From a virus: 22,276 bases of DNA. Positions 5,899-11,302 of this stretch are shown here, piece after piece. The stretch's first letter is position 1. The number at the start of each line of letters is the position of its first letter. The position numbers were made by a program, and so were the translations under genes. Under the pieces are notes generated by a model, which was given only the letters and a program-made list of their open reading frames with translations, ran no database searches and was not told where the DNA came from. The stretch is taken from positions 1-22,276 of the IMG/VR virus record IMGVR_UViG_3300047459_000178; one strand, 5' to 3'.

Positions 5899-6315
5899 CT
5901 ATTCGGGTGCTTTATTGTTACCGATATTGTATTTAGGTGTGAGAATCCATTCCTTTTTCTCTTTAAAAGGAATGATTTTAATCTGTGATAGAGGTGCGGT
6001 AGGTTCTTTGATACTGTCAGGATTCAATACTTTAAGTAGGCTCCATTGTTGTAGAAGGTTGATAATGGTATTCCTTCTACCAATATCATTCTCGTCTAGG
6101 TTACTAGGTTTACCGTCCAGTATGAATAGTTCTTTGAAGTGGGTTATGTAATACTTCCCACGTTTGTGTAGGATATGGCAAGACTGATATAACTCTTGTT
6201 CTTTACGTGACGCTACACCAATCCTAGTGAGAGTCTCACGTATCTTTAAAAAATCGTCTTTTTCGGGGAATGTAACTTCAATTAAGTCTTTGACTTCATT
6301 CTCATAACTTTCCAT
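5899..6315 (-). CDS. regA: RegA, translational repressor of early mRNAs
   Basis: 138 residues from ATG 6315; a GTG at 6327 is an alternative. Residues about 14-60 contain the RegA core (DDFLKIRETLTRIGVASRKE, then LYQSCHILHKRGKYYITHFKE), followed by LFILDGKP and RRNTIINLLQQW. Total length is close to T4 RegA (122) with a slightly longer N-terminus. In T4, RegA binds the start region of early phage mRNAs such as those for gp44 and gp45 and blocks ribosome binding. The position directly after gp62 with a short overlap is the T4 order. The promoter analysis suggests some early genes here are leaderless, which would limit RegA to mRNAs that have leaders. Confidence 0.92.
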   Translation of the reverse strand: MESYENEVKDLIEVTFPEKDDFLKIRETLTRIGVASRKEQELYQSCHILHKRGKYYITHFKELFILDGKPSNLDENDIGRRNTIINLLQQWSLLKVLNPDSIKEPTAPLSQIKIIPFKEKKEWILTPKYNIGNNKAPE

Positions 6316-6700
6316 TATCCTTGCCACCTTTTGTCATTCTTTTTTTCAATTCACGAACCTGCTTATCAGTAAGAACTTCCAAATATTCCTTTGCTTTTAA
6401 GTTACTTACTTGATAGTAGTCCTTGATTGTATCTAACTTTTTACTAATATAGGGTTTAGACCAAGTTGAAAATCTTTGTCTTTTCCTTAGTATATTTAGA
6501 TAAAAAAGGTATTGAAGGCGGTTATCTACACCATGACGTATGTTCATTTCATTTGCAAAATAAACTGCGTCTTGGTGATAGGATAATGCTTTATTAGTTA
6601 TGAATGGTGCATACTGCTTCTCAGCAATATCGTCCACCATAATATCTTTTTTGGTATGGGATACAGATTTAACAAAATCAAACGGATTAGTTTTCTTCAT
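6302..6700 (-). CDS. 62: gp62, small subunit of the sliding-clamp loader
   Basis: 132 residues. Typical gp62 features: NPFDFVKSVSHTKKDIM near the start, the PFITNKALSYHQDAVYFANE region, then RLQYLFYLNILRKRQRFSTW and a C-terminal helical KAKEYLEVLTDKQV. In T4, one gp62 joins four gp44 subunits to load the gp45 clamp. ATG 6700 overlaps the stop of the 91-residue gene by ATGA. In T4, gene 62 directly follows 44 and is translationally coupled to it; here two genes lie between them, although all junctions overlap, so coupling could still pass down the chain. Confidence 0.92.
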   Translation of the reverse strand: MKKTNPFDFVKSVSHTKKDIMVDDIAEKQYAPFITNKALSYHQDAVYFANEMNIRHGVDNRLQYLFYLNILRKRQRFSTWSKPYISKKLDTIKDYYQVSNLKAKEYLEVLTDKQVRELKKRMTKGGKDNGKL

Positions 6701-6972
6701 GCAGTGTGACTTCTAAAAGAATCTACAAGGTCTTCACCTTTCAATTCTTCTCCAAATTTGTATACCTCTTTTCCATTTTGTTCTCTTATGGTTACGCCAC
6801 TGTTATATGTAATATCAGTAACATAACCGTTATCGAGAAATTTTTCGGATTCTTCTGTTTCATAGAACATGGAATACAACCTATGTATTTGTAAGGTATG
6901 TACTCCTTTCGCCCACTCTTCTGCTTCGAGAAGTTCTCGTTGACGTTGTACTATTTCATCAAACTCACTCAT
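6697..6972 (-). CDS. Small acidic protein of unknown function inside the clamp-loader operon
   Basis: 91 residues from ATG 6972, chosen because it overlaps the peroxiredoxin stop (ATGA); an upstream in-frame start would add a basic stretch encoded within that gene. The N-terminal third is a charged helix (MSEFDEIVQRQRELLEAEEW), followed by a probably beta-rich part (YVTDITYNSGVTIREQNGKE). No signal peptide, membrane segment or known motif is visible. It ends in an ATGA overlap with gp62. Placement between peroxiredoxin and gp62 means it is co-translated with the replisome proteins, but no replication role can be read from the sequence. Confidence 0.78.
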   Translation of the reverse strand: MSEFDEIVQRQRELLEAEEWAKGVHTLQIHRLYSMFYETEESEKFLDNGYVTDITYNSGVTIREQNGKEVYKFGEELKGEDLVDSFRSHTA

Positions 6973-7499
6973 GCAACGAAATCGTCTCCTTCGTTCCATT
7001 CACAACCAGTCAATCCACCAGCTTGAATTGCTTTCAAAGTTCTAAGAACTTCTTGAGCATTTCTACCAGTAGATAATCCATTGACTGATACGTGTTGAAT
7101 GACTCTATCTTTATCAAAGATAAATGTTGCACGATTACAGACACCTTGTTCTTCATTGACAATGCCAAGTTCAGAAGATAATTTGAGTCCACAATCAGCC
7201 GCAAGTGTGTGTTTGATTTCTCTAATAACACCATTCGCTTGTTTCCAAGCAGACTTACAGAATTCATTATCACCTGAAATACCAATCACGTTTGCATGGT
7301 CAACTAATATGTCCATACCAGCAATCTCAGTTGGACAGATAAAAGTAAAGTCTTTTGGATAAAAGTAAACTACTGTCCACTCATGTTTGAGTGGCGTATA
7401 ACCCTCAGCGATTTGAACTTCAACGAAGTCATTGTTAGCGTCAATTCCATTTAATTTTACAGGCGGGAATTGGTCACCTACAGTTAGCATTCCTAACAT
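6969..7499 (-). CDS. AhpC/TSA-family peroxiredoxin
   Basis: 176 residues. The peroxidatic site is FYPKDFTFICPTEIAG with Cys55, and Thr52 and the preceding Pro are in place. GRNAQEVLRTL supplies the conserved Arg region and GGLTGCEWNEGDD holds a C-terminal Cys166 at the usual resolving position, so it looks like a complete AhpC-type 2-Cys enzyme that reduces H2O2 or organic peroxides. Additional cysteines at 81, 103 and 121 are unusual. ATG 7499 shares its A with the gp44 stop (TAATG), and AGGAG lies 6 nt before it. It sits inside the DNA replication operon, between gp44 and gp62, so it is made early and would protect replication against oxidative stress. Probably acquired from a bacterial host. 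The reductant is not encoded nearby. Confidence 0.92.
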   Translation of the reverse strand: MLGMLTVGDQFPPVKLNGIDANNDFVEVQIAEGYTPLKHEWTVVYFYPKDFTFICPTEIAGMDILVDHANVIGISGDNEFCKSAWKQANGVIREIKHTLAADCGLKLSSELGIVNEEQGVCNRATFIFDKDRVIQHVSVNGLSTGRNAQEVLRTLKAIQAGGLTGCEWNEGDDFVA

Positions 7500-8446
7500 T
7501 ACTTACTCCTAAATTTACACTCCGACATAATCTCGGTCAAACATGCAACTAAATTAATTTCAGAATCAGCTGCAAATGCAGTCTTGTACTGATAGTCTGC
7601 TATGATTAAAACACATGCAGGTATTGAGGCAGGTTCGAGTTTATGTTCGAGTGCGTTAAAAATCTTTCTATACATTACAGATAAATCATTGTCAGAATTT
7701 TCACCGACCCACTTACGCATTTCAGTCCACTTCTTTTCTTTGAGTGTATTTATCAATGGCGTAATCTTCTCTTCTGCAAGAGTAGAAAGTAATCCAGTAT
7801 CGATTTCACCACCGATACCATATCTTTGAACCTCATTTAGACAACGTCTAAAGTCGGGAAAGAATTTCATGATAAGTTCAGCAAGTACGTCCTTGTTGAA
7901 CTTGATTTCTTCTAGCGTACATATCTCCATGAGTCTTGCTAAGAACACACTTGCAAGTCTAGGTTTTTCACTACTAGGAATCTTGAAGTCAATCACAGTA
8001 CATCTTGAATGCAAAGGATTGATAATTCTGTTCTTGAAATTACAAGTCATAATGAACCTGCAATTAGAACTGAACTCTTCAATGAATCCACGCAGAGCAG
8101 GTTGCACAGATTCGGCACTAATGTAGTCTGCTTCGTCTAGAATAACTACTTTAGGGCCGCCAGACAAACTGGTGGTGGACGCAAAGTTTTTGATTTTGGT
8201 TCTCAAGGTATCAATCAATCTACCTTCATCAGAACCGTTGACAACTATAAAGTCTGCACCTAGTTCATTACAAAGTGCCTTCGCTACAGTTGTTTTACCA
8301 CAACCTGCAGTACCATTCAACATAAGATTAGGTATCTCACCCGTTTCTACTATGTCTTTGAATGTGGCATACAGGTCACTTGGAAGTATACAGTCGTCAA
8401 TCTTTTGAGGACGATACTTCTCTACAAATAAAAATTCATTGTTCAT
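7499..8446 (-). CDS. 44: gp44, AAA+ ATPase subunit of the sliding-clamp loader
   Basis: 315 residues, the usual length (T4 gp44 is 319). N-terminal FVEKYRPQKIDDCILP is the clamp-loader signature. Walker A GTAGCGKT is at 45-52, Walker B VVILDEAD at about 100-107, and the SRC motif (LHSRCTVIDF) with its arginine finger is at 147-149. The C-terminal helical collar follows. With gp62 it opens and loads gp45 onto primed DNA and, for late transcription, provides the DNA-tracking clamp for gp55. A 137-nt intergenic leader with two inverted repeats precedes it; only a weak GAG stands before ATG 8446, so the leader may control its translation. Confidence 0.95.
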   Translation of the reverse strand: MNNEFLFVEKYRPQKIDDCILPSDLYATFKDIVETGEIPNLMLNGTAGCGKTTVAKALCNELGADFIVVNGSDEGRLIDTLRTKIKNFASTTSLSGGPKVVILDEADYISAESVQPALRGFIEEFSSNCRFIMTCNFKNRIINPLHSRCTVIDFKIPSSEKPRLASVFLARLMEICTLEEIKFNKDVLAELIMKFFPDFRRCLNEVQRYGIGGEIDTGLLSTLAEEKITPLINTLKEKKWTEMRKWVGENSDNDLSVMYRKIFNALEHKLEPASIPACVLIIADYQYKTAFAADSEINLVACLTEIMSECKFRSK

Positions 8447-8468
8447 AATTTAGTCTCGTTAAAAGGTT

Positions 8469-8529
8469 GTAAAATCCCCACCGATTTTACGGCGTGACCC
8501 ACCCTAGTTGTGTGATGAGAAGGGGTCAC
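8469..8529 (-). promoter_or_regulatory. Structured leader upstream of gp44 (two inverted repeats)
   Basis: The gap 8447-8583 is the longest non-coding stretch in the window. On the minus strand GTGACCC (8529-8523) can pair with GGGTCAC (8500-8494) across a 22-nt loop, and further down an 8-bp perfect stem GTAAAATC (8490-8483) pairs with GATTTTAC (8476-8469) around a 6-nt loop. No U-tract directly follows the second stem, so a simple terminator is less likely than an mRNA leader structure. A TATAAT at 8576-8571 could start the transcript. Function inferred from position only. Confidence 0.5.
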
Positions 8530-8583
8530 TCCCGAAAGTATTACAGAGACTGGCATAACACTAACACATTATTATATATGCCT

Positions 8584-9249
8584 TTAGGCACTATATTTTG
8601 AATCAGGTTCCAGTGCAATAAAATACTCTAGGTCAATATCCTTATTCTTGAAATGGGATATACCTTTACTTGATACAGATACTGTATAGTTACCTGCAAG
8701 AACTTTTAGGTTCTCAATCTTAAAGTTCATAGAGAACGAAGCACCATTTCCAGTGCCCACGATTCTACTGAACGTGTTTGTAGTCGTGTTCTTTTTATCC
8801 TTGACGGTCAATGATATATTTGTACCGTCTGATTCAAGAACCAAATCACTAACACCCAAAACACTTGACGCTTTGTTCAAGTCACTCAATAGTGTGCTAC
8901 TGATATCGAATACAATTTCTGCCTCTGGCATTGTAATCATTTTCTCAGGTGAAGTTACCATTCCTTCGGAAGCATAGAAATATGACATTGACGAATTGTT
9001 ATCCGTAATAGTCATAGCTGCATCGTTGAATTGAAAGTCGGGGTCTTCAAATAAAGACGTTGCACCCAAAAATTCAGGCAGGTTATACACAGAAAATCCT
9101 TGAGGGAACGATTCATTTACCGTTGCCACTGCAAGAATATTTTTCATATTAGAGATAGTCTCCAATTTGTTTCCAGCACCTACTTTGATGCCAGAGTTTA
9201 TAGTTGAGAAGTTCTTTAGAACTTCCTTAGTTTCATTACTTATCTTCAT
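8584..9249 (-). CDS. 45: gp45, sliding clamp (DNA polymerase processivity factor)
   Basis: 221-222 residues, against 228 in T4. The opening MKISNETKEVLKNFSTINSG matches the gp45 family start. The C-terminal half has LAGNYTVSVSSKG and ends IALEPDSKYSA, matching the T4 VVALEADS ending. It forms a trimeric ring for DNA polymerase and also activates late transcription with gp55. ATG 9249 is preceded by an in-frame GTG (9252); AGGAG lies 8 nt before the GTG and 11 nt before the ATG, so either could be used. It overlaps the DUF3310-like gene by about 14 nt. Confidence 0.92.
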   Translation of the reverse strand: MKISNETKEVLKNFSTINSGIKVGAGNKLETISNMKNILAVATVNESFPQGFSVYNLPEFLGATSLFEDPDFQFNDAAMTITDNNSSMSYFYASEGMVTSPEKMITMPEAEIVFDISSTLLSDLNKASSVLGVSDLVLESDGTNISLTVKDKKNTTTNTFSRIVGTGNGASFSMNFKIENLKVLAGNYTVSVSSKGISHFKNKDIDLEYFIALEPDSKYSA

Positions 9250-9523
9250 CACTTTTTAGTCTCCTATCATGATTGTTTAGAGCAAGGAATCCATAGTGGA
9301 TTACTTTCAAAAGGTCTGCTCTGTTATACCCATCTTTTTTTCCGTATCGTTGTGCATATTTCATAATGTTCCCGATACAAAATCCCTCACCATGACCACT
9401 GTCCATAATAAATTCAGTCGCCTGAAATTGATTATGACTATAGTGTTGGTCATAAGTCTTGTCTATATACGAAGAGAACTCCTTTAAGAGTTCTCTCTCG
9501 TTGTATTTGTAATTAATACTCAT
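9236..9523 (-). CDS. DUF3310-like small phage protein
   Basis: 95 residues. The segment GFCIGNIMKYAQRYGKKDGY followed by NRADLLKVIHYGFLAL fits the DUF3310 (PF11753) pattern G-N-x2-K-Y-x2-R-x2-K-K followed by D-L-x-K-x3-Y. Function of the family is not established; some members are annotated as nucleotide-kinase-like without proof. There is no Shine-Dalgarno sequence; TATAAT (9535-9530) ends 6 nt before ATG 9523, which puts the expected +1 on the A of the start codon. It is the first gene of the gp45 transcription unit started by this promoter. Confidence 0.72.
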   Translation of the reverse strand: MSINYKYNERELLKEFSSYIDKTYDQHYSHNQFQATEFIMDSGHGEGFCIGNIMKYAQRYGKKDGYNRADLLKVIHYGFLALNNHDRRLKSDEDK

Positions 9524-9529
9524 ACCATT

Positions 9530-9568
9530 ATTATATGTCTAGAAGTCAACTTCGTCTAGAGGGTTTTC
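9530..9568 (-). promoter_or_regulatory. Promoter, AAAACCCTCT-N20-TATAAT class, for the DUF3310-like gene and gp45
   Basis: Minus strand: GAAAACCCTCTAG (9568-9556), exactly 20 nt, then TATAAT (9535-9530), 6 nt, then ATG 9523. The upstream motif is embedded in the last codons of the MoxR gene and still keeps ten core bases (AAAACCCTCT) and the exact spacing found at 448-486 and 21489-21527. This would bring expression of the replisome operon under the same control as gp55. Confidence 0.75.
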
Positions 9569-10822
9569 AGAATTTTCTTCTGAACCCTCTTCAACAACCT
9601 CTTCAAAAGGATTAACACCAGCGTCAATCTTAGTGTAGAGGTCAAGGATAGACATTCTAGTCTCTTCATCGAACCTAGATATGCACATCTCAATAGACTT
9701 GAGTTTGTCACCAAACATTCTGAAAGCATTCACAATGTGAACCAACCTTCTAGTAGTCACAACATCATCAATCGCACCTTCATAGAAAGTTTTTCTGATA
9801 ACGTCCGCCCAGTCAACCAACTTCTCACAGAAGTCCATATCAACATCACCACTTAGAGCCATTTCCTTAGAAAGGATTTTTCTCTCAGTCACTACAGGTG
9901 GATATTCCTGTTGCATTGTGACCGCAAATCTTTCAAGCATTGCTTCGTTCATGATTTGAGTCCCTACAAACTTACCGTCATCAGAACCTTGTCCTTTGGT
10001 ATTTGCAGTAGCAAGAATAGTGAAACCTTTAGCAGGAGTAACCCACTCACCAGTTTTCTTGATTAGGTATCCTTTACCCTCAAGAACTGATTGAAGACAC
10101 ATCAACTTGTTTGAACCCAAGTCAACTTCGTCAAGAAGAAGGACAGCGCCTTTTCTCATTGCCTTGATAACAGGGCCTTCTCTGTAGACAATGTTACCAT
10201 TGACAAGAGTGTGACCACCCATTAAATCATCTTCGTCAGTCTCAATCGTAATGTTGACCCTGTAAAGTTCCTTCTTCAATTGAGCACAAACTTGTTCAAC
10301 CATTAAGGTTTTACCGTTACCACTCAATCCAGTAACAAATACTGGAAAGAAAATATCAGACTTGATTATGTTCTTAACGTCAGAAAAGTGACCAAAAGGA
10401 ACATAGTTAGACATTTTCTCAGGAATGATTTTTACATTATCATTCAAGAGGTTGATATCTGCCATTTCAGTCTTCATTGCGACTGGTGACTGCTGGGGTT
10501 TTGCAACCGCAGGAATCGGGGCAGATTTAACTGGTGCGATAGGAACCACTGTCTCAGGTTCATAACCACCATTGTAACCACTCACAACTGCTTCAAGATT
10601 GAAGATAGTCCCGTTGTCGGTGGACGTTTTGAACGGATACCTTTTGGTATTGTTCAACCAGTAAGGTACGTGTCCTAGTGTCTCAATCTCTTCCTTCGTA
10701 AAGGAAGTCTGATTAGGATACTTACCTATTAGACCTTCTAGGAACTCTTTCCTGTCAGGCGTGTAATGAAACGATTTACCGTCAACGGAAATCGACTCAT
10801 TTTTATCATAAGATGCGCTCAT
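9539..10822 (-). CDS. cobS: MoxR-type AAA+ ATPase, CobS-like
   Basis: 427 residues. An N-terminal phage-specific domain (about 1-80) and a Pro/Ala linker (90-115) precede the ATPase. Walker A is GLSGNGKT (165-172), Walker B LLLDEVD (228-234), sensor 1 ATANTKG (271-277) and the arginine-finger region MNEAMLERF (291-299). The order GTQIMNEAMLERF and the insert ETDEDDLMGGHTL follow CobS of cobaltochelatase and related MoxR ATPases. T4-like marine phages are commonly annotated with cobS. MoxR ATPases act with VWA proteins, and such a protein lies two genes upstream, so the pair is better read as a chaperone/remodelling machine than as proof of B12 synthesis: no CobN is seen. Start ATG 10822 has AAGGAG 6 nt upstream. 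Confidence 0.85.
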   Translation of the reverse strand: MSASYDKNESISVDGKSFHYTPDRKEFLEGLIGKYPNQTSFTKEEIETLGHVPYWLNNTKRYPFKTSTDNGTIFNLEAVVSGYNGGYEPETVVPIAPVKSAPIPAVAKPQQSPVAMKTEMADINLLNDNVKIIPEKMSNYVPFGHFSDVKNIIKSDIFFPVFVTGLSGNGKTLMVEQVCAQLKKELYRVNITIETDEDDLMGGHTLVNGNIVYREGPVIKAMRKGAVLLLDEVDLGSNKLMCLQSVLEGKGYLIKKTGEWVTPAKGFTILATANTKGQGSDDGKFVGTQIMNEAMLERFAVTMQQEYPPVVTERKILSKEMALSGDVDMDFCEKLVDWADVIRKTFYEGAIDDVVTTRRLVHIVNAFRMFGDKLKSIEMCISRFDEETRMSILDLYTKIDAGVNPFEEVVEEGSEENSENPLDEVDF

Positions 10823-10857
10823 ATAGTCTCCTTAGTTATTAATTTATTTCTCATCAT
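10819..10857 (-). CDS. Possible 12-residue leader peptide upstream of the MoxR/CobS-like gene
   Basis: The predicted transcript from the promoter at 10864-10893 begins on or near ATG 10857 and encodes MMRNKLITKETI, with a TGA that overlaps the MoxR start codon (ATGA). The same arrangement (ATGAGAAA near the 5' end, stop overlapping the next start) occurs at 13862-13885. The recurrence suggests a translated leader used for coupling, but the ORF is so short that chance remains possible. Confidence 0.35.
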   Translation of the reverse strand: MMRNKLITKETI

Positions 10858-10863
10858 GTGTAT

Positions 10864-10893
10864 AGGCTAACAAAAAATGCATGTCACTGTCAA
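10864..10893 (-). promoter_or_regulatory. Promoter copy A (TTGACA-N18-TAGCCT) for the MoxR/CobS-like gene
   Basis: Minus strand: perfect -35 TTGACA (10893-10888), 18 nt including a T-tract, and TAGCCT (10869-10864), which keeps T, A and final T of a -10 box. It shares AGCTGTTGACA, the following TGACATGC and the T-tract with copies B (13895-13924) and C (13708-13737). The expected +1 is about 10857, the first base of ATGATGAGAAA. Confidence 0.7.
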
Positions 10894-10896
10894 CAG

Positions 10897-11154
10897 CTAT
10901 TTGCATGGTTGAAGTAATTTTCCCATTTTTTTGACCTGTTTTTCGTTCAAATCACCACCATTATTGACCCATATCCTGAATGCGAAGCACTCTACACCCT
11001 CTTCAGCACATTTGGATACCCTATCGCAGTCATTCGCTACGCAGGGCGGGTCTCCTACGTCCATAACAGCGTCTGCGAAAGCAGAATGATTCATACCGTC
11101 AATGTTGATATAGTAAATTGGGTCTACCCTCAATGGGTCTCTAGTCTTAAGCAT
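10897..11154 (-). CDS. Small Cys-containing protein of unknown function
   Basis: 85 residues from ATG 11154, chosen because GGAG lies 8 nt upstream; a GTG at 11163 is in frame but has no ribosome binding site. The sequence has five cysteines in DPPCVANDCDRVSKC, EGVECFAF and a terminal QPCK, which could bind a metal or form disulfides. No signal peptide or membrane segment is present. The first codons overlap the end of the 51-residue gene by 8 nt, and the stop codon TAG merges into the conserved upstream flank of promoter copy A. It lies in the operon started at promoter C. I do not recognise the family. Confidence 0.7.
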   Translation of the reverse strand: MLKTRDPLRVDPIYYINIDGMNHSAFADAVMDVGDPPCVANDCDRVSKCAEEGVECFAFRIWVNNGGDLNEKQVKKMGKLLQPCK

Positions 11155-11302
11155 ATTTCTCACTCCATAGTTTTACGAGGAAACTTGAGTTAGTTCCCCA
11201 CGAATAATATTCACTCACGTCAGCAAAAGGTTTCTCACCCCATGCTTTCCTTTCCATACAGTTCTCAACGAACATGTGTTTTACAAATTCTTCAAAAGTC
11301 AT
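11147..11302 (-). CDS. 51-residue protein of unknown function between the VWA gene and the Cys-rich gene
   Basis: The frame starts at ATG 11302, whose A is shared with the stop of the VWA gene (TAATG), and ends TAA at 11149-11147, overlapping the next gene by 8 nt. The product has 51 residues, begins MTFEEFVKHMFVENCMERKA and ends LVKLWSEKYA, with several aromatic residues (YYSWG) and no membrane segment. Overlap on both sides, in the same style as the recognised genes, argues that it is translated. Function unknown. Confidence 0.68.
   Translation of the reverse strand: MTFEEFVKHMFVENCMERKAWGEKPFADVSEYYSWGTNSSFLVKLWSEKYA

Noticed and set aside
7034-7285. Minus-strand 83-codon frame inside the peroxiredoxin gene
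   Set aside because: It overlaps the catalytic part of the peroxiredoxin in another frame, has no ribosome binding site and no family features.
8581-8590. GCC-TAAA-GGC as a terminator after gp45
   Set aside because: The stem is only three to four base pairs and lacks a U-run.
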